Shown: positions 1-12,356 of the stretch, one piece after another
Numbering within the stretch: position 1 is the first letter of the stretch
How the letters are laid out: every line of letters starts with the position of its first letter
Translations under genes and position numbers: made by a program
Source of the DNA: Macrostomum hystrix
Taxonomy: Eukaryota; Platyhelminthes; Macrostomidae
Reading direction: 5' to 3'
Assembly: GCA_950097015.1 (NCBI GenBank)
Contig: CATNEN010000001.1
Coordinates: 23,564,501 to 23,628,500 of the forward strand
DNA: 64,000 nucleotides
The notes under the pieces: model-generated
Told to the model about the DNA's origin: nothing
Database searches by the model: none
The model's input: only the letters and a program-made list of their open reading frames with translations

Positions 1-3000
1 GGGAGGTAAAGAATATTTACAAAGTGTGATGTGGAGTGTGCTGCGGGAATCGAGTGGGAGTGTGAGCCAGCATAATTTTTCAAATTTTTAAGTGCCTAAT
101 AATTGCGACCCACGTAGCAGCTGGCCGCAAACACGATCATTAATCTTAGGGCCGGGTTTTGGGCGGCGGTGAATTAAGTAGCCGTCGAATCCCTTCTCCC
201 TGGATCTGTCTAGACCCCTGTAGGAATGACTGATCGCGGCCATAGCTTCTATTGTATGAGTAGTTTAGGTCATAATTCTCCTCCAAACCGCGATCAGATA
301 TAGGGGATCACTCGGGCGTTATGAGTGATCATTAATTCTTCATGTCCCCACTTCTTTACAGTATTCGAGCTCAGCTCGACTTTATGACCTCCCTCCTTTA
401 GATACATGTAAATGTCACTGTAGGCAGGTCGGCGCCTGCGCTTCCCATTGTCCCGGCGGAGTAACAATCGCTGGCTGACTGCCGACGGCTGTTCGAGCAG
501 AACATCTGTCGTTTCTCGCCGCCGGTTCATTGGGCAATTGGGGCGGCAATCGCCGCTTCAATTCCTCGTTGACAGGCTGGCGCGAATGTGGTTTGCTTTG
601 ATGGATGTCGGGGTTGGCGTGCTGCAGGACTATTTAAGTAAGTGCGCTGCGCTGCTCCCTCTAGGACCTTTTCTCCCGCCGGCTCTTCCCCTTCTCCCCT
701 GCCGGACTTGCCTTTGCCGGGCCGGACTCCCACCGGACCCAGAGCACCTTTCCGGACCCACGTAGGGCATAGACCCCTGAGCCTTGAGCTCCGAGCAGAT
801 AGTGCAGGCCAATTGCCTGTTTCCATTCCCTAAGCGCAAGCCACCTCTTTAGGTGAGCCCTAAATTGAGCCTTTGAGTTCCCAGTGCGTGGGCCCCTGGC
901 AACCCGCAGAAGTTTCCTTTCTCTGTCTTACTGCTTTGCCCATCCTTTCTCCCCGAGAACAACGGGACTGCAGCACGCGGCCAAACGAGATCCAGCTAAG
1001 TAATCCGCGCAGCGGCTTGTTATTGTTAATCCTAAGGGACAATTTTACTTTTAGTTAGGCGGCACTTAGTGGGAGGGGAGTTAGGGAAGTTTTCAGCCTA
1101 ATAAAACCACTTAATCTAAAGCACCTTTAACTTATTGGGCTAATTTTTAACATCAACCTAATTTTTACTATGTCTCTTTTTCACCTTTATTTTATCATTA
1201 GACAGCCCTCGATCATGAGTGGCTAACTCATTAGGGGGTGGGCTCTGGTGATGCCGAGCTGAAAGCTGCGGCAGGAAGACAACTGTGGGCGCGCATGAGA
1301 GTAATAAGGAGCTAGGGGTTTGTGAGTAAAATGCGGAGTGTAACATGTGTTTCTCTGCTAGGGGTGGGGAATTCCTTGGCGGGTTTTTCCTCTCTTCCTG
1401 GCGGATCAAGGAGTACGTGTCAAACTCCCCTGCCAATTGAGTTTCCCTTCTGTTCCCCGCCTTTCGCAACTGCCGCCACGGAAGCGAGGGCGATGATCAA
1501 TTAATCTTTCGCTTGCATAATCACTCAGCCAGTGTTCTGCCTAATCTCTCCTGCCTCTGATTTCCTCATTTCACACAGACTCGGATTGCTAGTTATCTAA
1601 TGTGTAGGCTGCAGTCTAATGTACCGAATGTGTCTGATGTTTCATGAGTAGGATTCCGGCTATGGATTTTCATTCGAGTTCTGAGTACCACCTTTCTAGA
1701 CCACTGTAGCGCAAATTCAGGAATCCCCTGGTGAGGCGTGTCTCGATCCATTCTGGGGTCTTCACCCTAGTCTAAAACGGAAGTTACAGAAGGCTCTATT
1801 TTTTCGGCTTGTCTGAGATCTGTGTGACAAACTAGGAGCTGCGAGCTCCGGGGACCCAAGTTCCCAAATGTCTGCGGTGGCAACGTAGGCGCATTGGGTG
1901 GTGGCGCTACCCTAGATCTTTTTCCGCTTTGCCGATAGCCTTTCCGCATTTCTAAGACAAGAGCCTAGGCCGAGTCGACCACTGCTACCAAGGTTAGGGG
2001 TCAGTTACGAACATGCTACTGATGACAGTAGGCTACATAGCCCTGTCCTACCCGCTTGCGGGTAGTCCGACATCTATTTAGACTTTTAGCCGGTTTCGAG
2101 CACTGCTTGGGGTAGGCACGGCAGTCATGCCTGTGGCCTATGGGTTGAGTGGGACTGGCCAGCCTGAGGCCGAGAGGACCACTCCCTGCATCCACTGTCT
2201 CTCCCTTCATCTCTCCCTTCATCCCTCTTTCCGCGGCAACTCGCGAGACTTTGCGGTACGACTTCTGACTCTATCGCCATCCCCACACTCCTTTCCTTCA
2301 CGAGGACAGATCATCGGATTGCAAACCCGCAGCTATTTCAAGTGCACGTTCACAAAAAATTGCGAAAAAAAGAAAAATATCTCAACAGAAGGACAAATGG
2401 CTGTATGAGACGAAATACTTCTAAAAACGGCAAATTTAGCTAATTAATGGGATAATGTGGTTAACGTTGGATAATATTTAGGCAATGATGAGTGGTTAAT
2501 GTACTCAATAAAAAAATAATATGCCAAGTATTTGCCAAGTATGAGGATACTGAATAGAAAATTGTCCACCAAAATATTTTGTGTTTTCGACTATCATGGG
2601 TTTAAGATTACAATTAGTCGTCTGAAGGCTCGCGTATATTACCGAGCAAGCTGAATAATGTTTTTATGGGGGGAGAATGTAGAAAAAAGCTTTAAAAATT
2701 TCAGTCAAATGGCCCCATCGGAGGGGGGCACAAGTTGCTAGTCAACTATACTAGAATGTAACATATTTATCAATAGATATATTGTTGCCTCGACGTCCTT
2801 AAGGCGATTGTGTGAACCGATTTTCGTGATACTCGTACTTTTGTAGTTGTAAACTAAAGGGAAAATATTTTTGCTTTGGCAGTTATACGCTTGTGCAATT
2901 AATAGAATTTCTAACGTTGGGATCTATTGGGGCCTAGAAGTAAATCTGAGCTGAGACTTTTAGAACCCTTTTGGTGCCGATTTGATTTAGTTCTTTCTTT

Positions 3001-3187
3001 CTTGGCTGCTCGTGGCAGATTAAAGAAGTCTCAGAGACAATTAACCCTTTGAACAAGCCGGAAGCAACCGGATTATTGTGAATGTGTGTGTATTGCGTAC
3101 TGCTTTTCAAGATAAAGCAATTTACTCCATACTTGGTCAGTTACTTGTACGTTCAAAGCTGAAAGTCTCCGCTTCTAAACTCTTCCA
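1..3187. other. No gene recognised; mixed-composition intergenic DNA
   Basis: Only short open frames occur, on both strands, with no recognisable domain, and none links to another by a convincing donor/acceptor pair. The stretch has no long tandem array, unlike most of the window. The end, about 3170-3188, is pyrimidine-rich and finishes in an AG just before the ATG of the ankyrin gene. It could be a 3' splice site for an upstream non-coding exon or a trans-spliced leader; this is inference. Confidence 0.5.
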
Positions 3188-3196
3188 GTTCCAAGA

Positions 3197-4770
3197 ATGT
3201 CCGACAACGCTGATGCAACTGTACAGTGGCTGACAAAGTACCATCTGGAGTACGGTTCAGAGGCTACAGAACTACCACTCGGTCTCAGTCCACAGGAACT
3301 GCTGAGGCTCACGTGGACCCGCAGGTTTAAAGAAAGCCAAGATTTCATTCGCTCATGTTCACAGGAGTTAAGGAAGGAGGACCTTGGATTAGATTTGGAG
3401 GCTCGCATAGCAGCTAAGGTTGCCGCAGGGCATCCAGATGGTCAAGCCACACTTCAGCTTCTAGTCTAAACTTTTCGTGCAAGCTGTCTGCTAGATGCTG
3501 ACGAAGATGGTGTCACTCCTATGCATCTCTCCGCCAGGCTTCATTCCAAAGCGCAGTTCGACAGAAATCTAAACCATTTTCTATTTAAGATTGAAACTCT
3601 AGCAAAAAAGGATTTTAATAATTTCTCTACTGCGCATTGGGCAGCGAGCAACCCAGATCATGGTGGAGAGATTCTACTGTCAGTAGTTGGAGCTAAACCG
3701 CGGTGCTTGGATTGGGAAAGCGTGTCTGGCGCCACGGTGCTGGAGGTTGCTACCGAAGCTATCAGCACAGATAGTCTGATGCCGTTCATAATGGGCCAGA
3801 CAAGGGATGGTAAAGGTAACACTGTTCTGCACCACGCTGCCAGGAGTGAGACTGCACCAATTCTATACGCTGCCATTGAGAAATTTAAATACAGAGGTAT
3901 CAGTCCTGATCAGTTGCTAAGCTGGACTAACAAGAGAGCACAAACGGTGTTGCATTAGCAGCAAGGCATTGTAATACTGCAACTATCGATGATATTTTGC
4001 AGATAGCAGGTTCTCAAAATGCGGTATGGTGCGATGACGAAGGCAACAGTGTTTTTCACTACCTGGCGATGAGTGAAACTGGGCACTGCAGCATTTTACA
4101 AGGCTATTTCGAAACCCATGGAAAGTTTTGGTCAACTCAGAAGAATCTTAAAAAAGAGACAGTTTTGCACGGCATGGCAACAAAGGAGGACTTAGCGAAA
4201 GAATTCCTGGCAGATGCGTCCAAGTTTGGCATGCCAGAGTTTCTGTTTCTCCAAAATGCTAGCAAGCAAACCGTTTTGCACATTGCCGGCCAGATTTCAT
4301 GATGCGCGAAATGCCGCGCTACTAAAGAAAATGCTTAAACATTTTTCGACTGTTCTAGACGACGAAAAGGAAAGCATAATAACTTTCAAGCCAGTTCAAG
4401 CCAATGCCGATGCAAAAGCTGGTGCAATTCATTCAGCGTTTCACACATTCCGCATTGACTGCCTGAATTGGGAGAACAGCGACGGCATATCGATTCTACA
4501 GGTTTCCATTCGTGTCTGTCAACCTGCAATCGCGAAGATACTATTGAAAAAAGCCATTGACGCGAAAGCCAGCTGCATCAATCACAAAGACTCACAAAGA
4601 CTCTAGGGGAAATACCTGGGCGCACATAGCTGCCGACAGGTGTAGCGACATTCAAAGCGACTGTTTTTCTGTCGTAATGGAAAACCCGAAAGTGTTCGAG
4701 CTGCATAACAACGAGGGTCAATCAGTTCTACACTTTGCCGTAAAGAATCCAATGGTCGTTAAAGAAGTCA
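3197..4770 (+). pseudogene. First exon of an ankyrin-repeat gene, disrupted by a stop and three frame breaks
   Basis: The frame opens at ATG 3197 and codes for degenerate ankyrin repeats, recognisable from pieces such as DGVTPMHLSARL, GNTVLHHAARSE, GNSVFHYLA, KQTVLH and GQSVLHFAVKNP. Four lesions break it. An in-frame TAA lies at 3467-3469, in a context where CAA (Gln) would keep the frame. A frame change near 3953 follows QTVLH, and the next frame resumes with LAARHCNTATIDD. A frame change near 4290 follows QTVLHIA. A tandem 10-bp duplication (acaaagactc) near 4588-4608 shifts the frame again before RGNTWAHIAAD. No GT-AG pair explains these breaks. The block ends at a good donor (GTAAGT, 4771) in phase 1, matching the exon at 6491. 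The sequence is therefore a decaying allele or gene, or contains assembly errors; the exon unit itself is clear. Confidence 0.65.
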
Positions 4771-5039
4771 GTAAGTACCAAATGTTTTTGCGCCTTTTGA
4801 CGAGTTCGAATGATCTGCACGCAGTTCACATTCTTTTTCGCGAACCACAACCTGTATTATCTCATGGAAACACTAAGTAATTTCTTACAAGTGCCCACCC
4901 GAGAGCTGCTGCATACCGGGGGGCTGCCTCCCCAATAGTCTGCAACGGAATCATCCTTCGTTCTGCATGAACTCGAGCGCTGCTATGGCGATGGTTGATT
5001 GGAGGCAAGGCCTTACGAATGAGCAGCTTGTAATAGCTG

Positions 5040-5475
5040 AAACCAGATTAGTCAGATGATTGTGCAGCAGCAGCAGCCGATCCGCCCATCGGCCGCACCA
5101 TCACCTCGGATGTCTACAGAGGCCTCAACCGGGAGCGGGACCGCGCCGAAATCACCAGTCGGCAGGATGCTGTGCTGCTTGCCCAGCTGCGCTCCGGCCA
5201 TTGCAGCAGGTTGCACGCTTATGGCTGCATAGTCAACCCGTTGGCGGACCCGACCTGCCCGCATTGCCAGGACGAGCCGCAGGACTTGCAGCACTGGCTG
5301 CGCTGTCCGGCTCTTCGCCCGGCTCGCACAGACATTTTCGACGGAGAAGACAACATTCCTTTGGAGACCCTGACCGTCGCCCCGGCGAGGTCGTTGGCGC
5401 TGGCGAGGAGGAGCCTCTTCGGCGCCCGTGCCCACCAACAACAACAACAACAGCAGCAGCAGCAGCAGCAGTAAT
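5040..5475 (+). mobile_element. 3' remnant of a non-LTR retrotransposon (end of ORF2)
   Basis: An open frame of about 130 codons reads through IGRTITSDVYRGLNRERD and VLLAQLRSGHCSRLHAYGC to PTCPHCQDEPQDLQHWLRC. The pattern 'LLAQLRSGH...CPHC...L.HWL..CPAL' is typical of the C-terminal end of jockey/I/R1-type ORF2 proteins, after the reverse transcriptase, where a CCHC-like motif sits. The reverse transcriptase itself is absent, so this is a 5'-truncated insertion. It ends in a (CAACAG/CAG)n run at 5439-5471, resembling a simple-repeat 3' tail. It lies in the 4771-6490 intron of the ankyrin gene, in the same orientation. Confidence 0.7.
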
Positions 5476-5689
5476 TTACGCTCCTTTATTTTGCAACTAT
5501 TACTGAGAGTAATATTTACGAGTATTCTGAAGTAGTGTGTGTTAGCATTTGGTATAAATTCATTGGTATCGTCAAGATATTCAACGATTCTCGTTGGGGT
5601 GTCAGATGGCAAAAATCTATCTGGGCATAATTATTTTTCTCACGAAATTTCACCACTAAACCATATCGCCATTATTGTTGAGTACTGAT

Positions 5690-5835
5690 GCTGAAGTTGG
5701 ACTGCTTTGAAAGTTGGTTCGTCGTAAAGGGTGGAAAATTTAGATTCAGATGGTGGAAGTTCACGAAAATCGGTCATTCGGTTTGGGAGCTGTCGTGAAG
5801 TTGGCAAAGGGTATTTGAAAAGCCCCCATTGTCTT
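5690..5835 (+). repeat. Dispersed repeat, copy 1 (inverted match at 13.68-13.80 kb)
   Basis: About 120 bp from 'gaaagttggttcgtcg' to 'gggtatttgaaa' recur as the reverse complement at 13680-13800 with scattered differences. Both copies lie in introns. No coding capacity is seen; it may be part of a larger non-autonomous element whose ends I cannot define. Confidence 0.7.
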
Positions 5836-6490
5836 TGAGGCAGCGTTTTCAGAGCTTCACTTAGTCATTTGTGACACAACAGTCCTTCCCAGGGGGAATA
5901 GGGTGGTGTTTCTACTGTTAGAGTTGCAAAGGTTTGAGTTGTTTTCGACCTGAGAACTGTAGCCAGACAGCCTCTTATCTGATTGTACTTCTGCCCTGGC
6001 TCATATAAGTATTGCTCAGACTGCTAGGACGACTGAGGAGTAGAACTGACCGATGATAACCCATACGACACGCGGGTGAGGCATTACTTAAAAGGGCCAG
6101 ACTATATTGAATGGCGGAGTTCTCAGCTAATATAGAGTTTGCAATGCGAATTTTTCTCATAACACTAAGCCGCCACACGCAAAGTTACGAGGGATTTGAA
6201 TGGCCACACTTTTGTAAAACTTGCACACACAAACAGTCGAATAGAGAAAGGTGGTTAGACGAGGTGAATAATGTTGATAGCGCCAGAGAAGTCTTGGAAC
6301 TGGGTCGCAGTTTGTAAGCAGCAATCTAAATTAACTTAAGCCCCAAGCCGCCTGAGGCGATAGGTGGACAGTGCAGCTCTCTGGCTAAGTTACCTGGCTC
6401 CAATGCAAGCATTTTATCGGCCGGGCAGCAACCCTGTGTTTACCTGGACTGCCTCTATTTATTATTCATTATTGTATAAACAGCTTGCAG

Positions 6491-9400
6491 CGTGGAACCG
6501 TCTGCTAAACTGCGCGATAGCAGAACTGCGAGCCAGGCGACACAGATTGCTGTCAGCAAACACACAGGAAAGTTGCCCACCGCTTTCAGGGCACTACATA
6601 GCTAGTGAGCTCATTCATATACTCATTCGGAACTGCATCACAGCACTGGAAATGTCACCAAAGGATTCCACAGACATCCAGGTCAGAACAATCCTGCAAT
6701 TGAACAATGCAGTTGAGAGTCATAATTTCGGTTTAAAAAATGTAAATAACACACTTTCAGAGACTCGCCCACCTGGTCAGCCAAGGTGATTTCGGCCAGT
6801 TGCGGCTGTTTGCAACGCGCCAGCTAGTCACAGAGACTGGTGAGGATGGTCGTACTGCCCTCCTGCTGGTGGCTGACATTCCTGAAACTTCAGTGACGAC
6901 TGAGAAGTGCATTTTGTACCTCTTCGAGCTTGGTGCTAATCCGTCAGCTGCTGACGTGGTTGGTGATACGGTTGCTCACGTGGCAGCCAGGAGGGACAAC
7001 CTGCGGGTGCTGTCGCTGCTGCCGTTTGATTCAAAGTGGCTGCGAAACTCTCGGGGCGCCACCCCGCTGATGGAGGCCGCTCGCACAGGGAGCTGGAGGT
7101 GCTCCAAGCACCTGCTGCACCTGCTGAGGCAGTGGCGCTACATTGAAAAGACAGACAAAGACAAAGAAAACGAAGCGTTCTTGGTTGGAACACACAAAAA
7201 GCCCAGAGACAACAAGAGAAAATTTCTGCTGGGGCTGAAAGATCAGGATGGCCGGGCGGCTGTTGACATCGCGAAGCACTGCGGCCACGAGGAACTGTCG
7301 AACTACATCGAGTGGTATGTCTCTAGATCAGTGGTATGTCTCTAGATCAGTGGTATATCTCTAGATCAGTGGTATGTCTCTAGACCAGTGGTATGTTTCT
7401 AGATCAGTAGTTTGTCTCTAGACCAGTGGTATGTCTCTAGATCAGTGGTATGTTTCTAGATCAGTGGTATGTTTCTAGATCAGTGGTATGTCTCTAGATC
7501 AGTGGTATGTTTCTAAATCAGGGTATGTTTCTAGATCAGTGGTATGTCTCTAGATCAGTGGTATGTCTCTAGAACAGTGTATGTTTCTAGATCAATGGAA
7601 TGTTTCTAGACCTGTGTATGTCTCTAGATCAGTGGTGTGTCTCTAGATCAGTGGTATGGTTCTATGGTATGGTATGTATAACGAAGTATTTCTAAACATC
7701 AATCTGTTGTCAAGGTGAATATTGTTCTTAATTTGCAGGGAGACACAACTGGTAATAACTGTCAGCGGCCTAATCACAGGTGTATCTTCAAAGGTGAGCA
7801 AGTTGCACCTATTCAAGTAGAACAATGATCTTCGGAGTTAACAGGATGCCATCATTTGATTACCACAAATTTTGACCGCTAAAAATTCACCCATGCAATT
7901 TGAGTTAAGCTCAGATTGTATTATTGTTATTGTTGGCATATTGCACAGAGATAACAAGGGTGTTCATTACGATATGAGGGTGTTAAATATGATGTGAGGG
8001 TGTAAGATATAATGAAAGGATGTTATAAGGGATCAAGTGACAAAAGCAGTTCGATTGCGGCAGCAGATGTCGCAGGTCCCGATTCTGCATCTCGTAGGGT
8101 TCAATACCAGTTCAGAATGCGAGCATCAGTGATTCTCGCCACGTCCGTAGGAGGCGGCAGCCCGCGATGAACTGCAGCGTCTGGTGGAGGCGGGCAGCGC
8201 CACAAGGCTGCGGCGAGCGGTCACCCGGACCAGTTGCGACATCCCAGATAAGTGGGGACGCACCGCGGTGATGCTAGCAGCTGGCAGCAGCAGGTGCAGC
8301 GATGCAGCTCTGTGGCAGCAGCTTGAGAGGCTGAGTGACCCGACCTGCGCCTATGTGGGAGCGGACAGCAGCCTTCACTATGCGGCCAGGAGTGGCAATG
8401 CGGCAGCAGCCTCGGCACTGCTGAATGCCGGAGCGCCAGCCAATGCCAGGGACCACTCCTCGAACACGCCACTCATGCTGGCAGCGAGGTACGCGCCCAC
8501 TGACGCCGCTGCCGCCGCAGTTGGTCGGGCTCTGCTGGCCGCAAGTGCCGATTGGACAATAAAGGACCCGCAGGGCAGGACTGCGCTGGATTTGGCCACT
8601 GAGAAGGGCAAAATGGAATTGGCCGAAGTATTGGGCAAGTGAGTTAATAAGAAAAAAAAATAACAATAATAATAATAATAACTGCCGGCGGGCTGCGAGC
8701 AATGGCACACCATTTGGTGACACTAGACCCGCAGCCAGCGAGGAGGCAATTCTGCCCATTTCGTTGACTCCTGAGCACATACGCACACATACTGTACGCA
8801 GGCATAGGCTCACACAGCTGTGTATATCTGTCCCGACTTTCTCATCGTCAGGCAGTGTACACTTCACTGTCCCTTGGAGGTTGGCCCTCAAGGGGGTGAA
8901 TTGCACGACAAGACTTCTCTCCGCGGCTGCGCACCAAATAAATGTGGCCTCGCCGCGGAATCGAACTTTTGTCGGACATTGGTGCGAGAAGCAAATGCGA
9001 TATACTGCTCTGCCACCGACTGCAGGTGAGCTGGTTTGCACCTTCAGAAGAGCTGGCGTGACTGCATTGCCAACCCGGCAATCGTATAGCTCGACTCTCA
9101 TCGCTTTGCATCATCAAAAGTTGGTGTAGAAGAGGTTGTAGCCTTAGGGTTAGATCCACGATTCGAAGGTCGGGGATTCGATTCCGGTCTTAACTAGAAA
9201 AAAGGGTCCTTAAGCAAGACACTTAACTCTGCATTACTTCAGTTCTTCATGCTGACCCGCATTAGCTGGGTAGTTAAGGGTGGGTGTGGCATTCCTCCAG
9301 TCCATGGACTGAACAGCCGAACGCTGCCTTCGATAGCTAAGGCTATGCTCTCGGTTGCACATCTGATTGGGGCAGGTGTGATCAATTATTATTATCATTA

Positions 9401-9545
9401 TAATCAAAGGCGTCTAACAAGGCTCCAATGAGTCAGTGAGCACATATTGAGTGAAGCTGATCATTTGTTAGAAGTACATAAACACAAATTTTCTTATTTT
9501 TTCAGGTACGAAGGCAAAGGGTACTATGACCTTCCCAGCGAGTAG
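6491..9545 (+). CDS. Ankyrin-repeat protein, intact downstream exons
   Basis: Five exons join in phase: 6491-6681, 6761-7313, 7739-7793, 8151-8639 and 9506-9545 (TAG). Junctions are CAG|GTCAGA at 6681, TG|GTATGT at 7313, AAG|GTGAGC at 7793 and AA|GTGAGT at 8639. Acceptors include cttgcag, actttcag, aatttgcag and a strong attttttcag at 9505. The translation contains recognisable ankyrin units: GRTALLLVAD, GDTVAHVAARRDN, GATPLMEAARTG, GRAAVDIAKHCGHEE, DSSLHYAARSGN, NTPLMLAARYA and GRTALDLATEKGK. It ends YEGKGYYDLPSE. It has no stops or frameshifts, in contrast to the upstream exon it joins (3197-4770). There is no catalytic domain, membrane segment or signal peptide, so a scaffold role is the family expectation; the partner is unknown. 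If the upstream exon is truly dead, this part may be transcribed without making the full protein. Confidence 0.72.
7314..7672 (+). repeat. Minisatellite of ~19-20 bp starting at the splice donor
   Basis: About 18 imperfect copies of GTGGTATGTCTCTAGATCA begin at the donor of the ankyrin exon ending 7313. Each copy recreates the TG|GTATGT donor context. Confidence 0.92.
8650..9025 (-). mobile_element. tRNA-derived SINE, family A
   Basis: Read on the minus strand, the element starts with a tRNA-like head. It has an A box (TGGCAGAGC..) and a B box (GTTCGATTCC), then a body shared by all family A copies, including 'cgtgcaatt', 'cactgcctgacgatgag' and 'ctcctcgctggctgcggg'. It ends in an ATT-rich tail, seen as (aat)n on the plus strand at about 8657-8682. 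It lies ten bases inside the donor of the ankyrin exon ending 8639. Confidence 0.82.
9126..9412 (+). mobile_element. tRNA-derived SINE, family B
   Basis: A tRNA-like head, with A-box-like 'gtagccttagggttaga' and B-box-like 'gggattcgattcc', is followed by a body containing 'ccagtccatggactg' and 'gctctcggttgcac', and by a (ttatta)-rich tail. The copy at 27035-27325 shares the head and body. It is in the last intron of the ankyrin gene. Confidence 0.7.
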
Positions 9546-9822
9546 CTGAGGTGAGGATCTAATTAGTGCTGCCTCTTTGCTGCAAGTATTTCCAGTATTT
9601 GTTAAAATGTTGATCAATCCTTTTCTCGTGATCTTTTTTAGTTGGATAGCAGGGATTCGCCGTGAATCAGAGAGTGCTCGAGTTGGCTCACCTAATGAAA
9701 GAAGGTGCTGCACAACAACTGACTCATTTTGTCTGCTCAGGTTCGAGTTGAGTTTTACAGTCCGTATCCTAGGGCACGTATCACAACTGTTTGTTTATAC
9801 TCTTATCAGACGATTTCCATAT

Positions 9823-9828
9823 AATAAA
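9823..9828 (+). terminator. Polyadenylation signal, ankyrin gene
   Basis: AATAAA lies about 280 bases after the TAG at 9543-9545. Confidence 0.45.
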
Positions 9829-9845
9829 GAAACATATTCTCTATA

Positions 9846-10624
9846 AAAATAATATATAGCAGTGTCATTATTATGTTTAAAGCTTCCTCACTTTGCAATA
9901 TTTCTGCTTCTGAACTTCCAAGAAAATCGGATTTATATATAGTTTTTTGCGTATTTGGAAATAAATTCTGCACTGTTTATTTAGATTACTTTTGTAGTTT
10001 CTGTTGAGACAATATAACATTAATACCCATGCTTTAAGGGGCCCGCAAAGCTTTGGTATCAATTTTATTGTACCATAGTCGTTTTTGCCCAAGCTATACT
10101 TTCAGAGTCAGAGACAGGGGTGTGGGGGCAGAGCCCCTACTTCGGGTGTGGGGGCGAAACCCCCACCCAATACCATAGACTATTTTACTAGAAAGTAAAA
10201 TCGTACGCTGAGCCTTGTTTCTCTCTCCTTTCCACCGGACCTTCATTCTATCTACAGTAACTCTCTCATTTCTTTCTCTCCCTCTTGGTGCGTGATAAGC
10301 TATGCCATAGATTACAACTGCAGGAAGTATGAACATGTTGAGGAGGGAATTGTGAGTCAATTTTAGTTCTAAACAAACTATATTTACGGGTTGAAAATGT
10401 AATTCTAACTGCTTAGAATTAGAATTTTTATTTATTTCACATCGAACAGTTATTTTTGTGTTAGCCTTTTAATTTAAGATTTCTGAACTGACAGTTGCCA
10501 GATCTGAGTGAACGAAAATCAAGGTTAATTACAGTTACAGGAGGTGAGTTTTTAAACAGGAGTGTCAATCCGCGACGGAGAATGAAATTCTTGCAGGAAA
10601 CTCACGATGTGTTGGGTTCCTCTC
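9846..10624. other. Intergenic region, no gene recognised
   Basis: This holds the probable 3' flank of the ankyrin gene and of Cys-rich copy 1. TTTATT at 10427-10432 and 10431-10436 (AATAAA on the minus strand) fits polyadenylation of the latter, about 190 bases past its stop. A short GC-rich near-repeat 'gtgtgggggc(a/g)(g/a)a.cccc' lies at 10120-10170. Confidence 0.45.
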
Positions 10625-11752
10625 TTACAAACAGTACTTCATATCGCAGCTCACAGAGACGGGGCTGTAGGTGCAGCCGTAGGCGCAGAGGTACCTGCTG
10701 CAGTCGCCGCCATTCCTGCCGAACGCACTAGCCTCCTGCTTCTGTCCATTATCGCCGCCTCCACTCAAACAGCGTTCGTGACAATCGCTGCAATTTCGTG
10801 TGGTGATAGGGCAACTTTTTTTACTGCTGGAATTATTTCGCAAAAACTTTTTACGATTCAGAGCCGTAAAAGGATTCGTTCGCTTTGCGACTCTCGATAG
10901 CGAATTAAGGTCGGGAAAGACATTGCGCTTGTTAGCGAGAAAAAACAAATCTGACAGGAAATATGCACTTTGTAGCATTCAATAGAAATGAAACAGGCCC
11001 CTTGAACGTCACGATCGTCGTATTTATTGAATAGGACATCTCGCAATGCACGAGTAGATTGATGCACGTGACGTACATTAACACTCGGGTGTACTCGTAG
11101 GACGTAGACTAACGCTCGCGATGCACGAGTACATTAACACTCGTGATGTACATTAACGCTCGAGATGTACATTACCACTCACGACGTACATTAACGCTCT
11201 CGATGTACATTAACGCTCGCGATGTACATTAACGCTCGCGATGTACATTGGCGCAAGCTATCTACATTAACTAACAAGGCGTACTGGGTGGCTGATTGAG
11301 GGGGATAGCTAGAAAGGTGACGCAACGGCAAAGGTGAGATGGATACGAGAATACGCGTAATGGATAATCGCGAAATATTTTTAAAGTGTTTGAATTAAAC
11401 CACGCCTACACACCAGTAGGAACTCATTGAATTGATGTGTTTCTGAGCTTTTATCTTATCCATGTATCGTCGGAACACATTACCTCACAAGCTTGGCAAT
11501 TCGTTTATTGTTAAACCGGCTTCCGCGGCACCGATACACCGCATTGTAGTTGCCGGTGCAGTGAAAGTACTCCGCGCAGTTTCGGCAGTTGGCCCGCGTC
11601 ACGCTTAGAAATGCGGTGGACATTAGCGTTCGGCCGGGGCAGGAGAGCACGGCCCGCATGCCGACACAGTCACTGATGCAAGAAGCAAGCATCAACTCAG
11701 TTTGACAGGCAACTAGAAGGACAAGCAGTGCGACTCCGCTGAAGACCTTCAT
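10625..11752 (-). CDS. Secreted 14-cysteine protein, copy 1
   Basis: Two exons: 11752-11484 (start ATG, signal peptide) and 10787-10625 (TAA). The donor is GAG|GTAATG in phase 2; the acceptor is 'cgaaattgcag'. The start MKVFSGVALLVLLVA is a good signal peptide of about 20-23 residues. The mature part has 14 cysteines. Exon 1 carries seven, in the order C-x3-C, SCPG, NCRNC, YFHC and VYRC. Exon 2 carries seven, in the order DCHERC, GGDC, YLCAYGC, SC and YC. Seven disulfides are possible, so a small extracellular protein of ~143 residues is expected. The exon 1 pattern 'CRNC..YFHC..N..AVY.C' recalls peritrophin-type chitin-binding domains only loosely. I do not recognise the family. Copy 2 at 13470-14691 has the same exon layout, phase and cysteine spacing, so this is a tandem gene pair. 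Function unknown. Confidence 0.78.
11041..11275. repeat. ~18-bp minisatellite in the intron of Cys-rich copy 1
   Basis: About a dozen imperfect copies of 'tgtacattaacgctcgcga' lie in the 10788-11483 intron. Copy 2 has an unrelated array in the equivalent intron. Confidence 0.85.
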
Positions 11753-12356
11753 TTTTATTTCCTGAGTTGTTCTCTTTGATCATCGAGCTACTTCAAACTG
11801 AGAGACTTATTTCTGCTGTTATATAGTCCTTTTAACTGGAAATTAAGATTTCCGTCTGATAACTAGCTACTGCATGCCAAGTATGGTGTTACACACCTGT
11901 GCTTTCTGAAAAAAGTAACTTACAAGGACAGCGCTTGTTCTATTCGGAGCGGAAATTGCAGCGTAACCTGGATTTACAAAAGTGACATTTTAATATACTT
12001 TTGAACAAAAATTATCACAATAAACATTTGAGTACGCTTCAATTTTACTCGCGAGCTATGGTTAGTTGGTGAATGCTGCTCTTTCTGAGTTACCTTCGTG
12101 TGCAACGCACTGCCCTTCGCTTGTCCTTTTTTCTGATTTTATAACCTGTCCGTCCACTTACTCTGCTTTTCTGTTAATTCTTTAATTTCGTAGTGCCTAC
12201 TTATCGCTAAAGATGCAGTGAATATTCACCTGCCTCTCAAAATCCTCGACACACTCCGCCTTTGTATTCGCCCCTGTTGACTTGAGAAAACTCTTGAGCT
12301 ACCATAGTTCTTCGTGGTGATTTTTCATAATATCTTAACATCATGAAACCATTGAG

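Noticed and set aside
8892-9025. Functional tRNA gene
   Set aside because: A and B boxes are present but acceptor stem pairing and length do not fit a tRNA; the sequence continues as a SINE body.
11041-11275. CRISPR-like regular spacing of short repeats
   Set aside because: Units are contiguous without unique spacers and lie in a eukaryotic intron.
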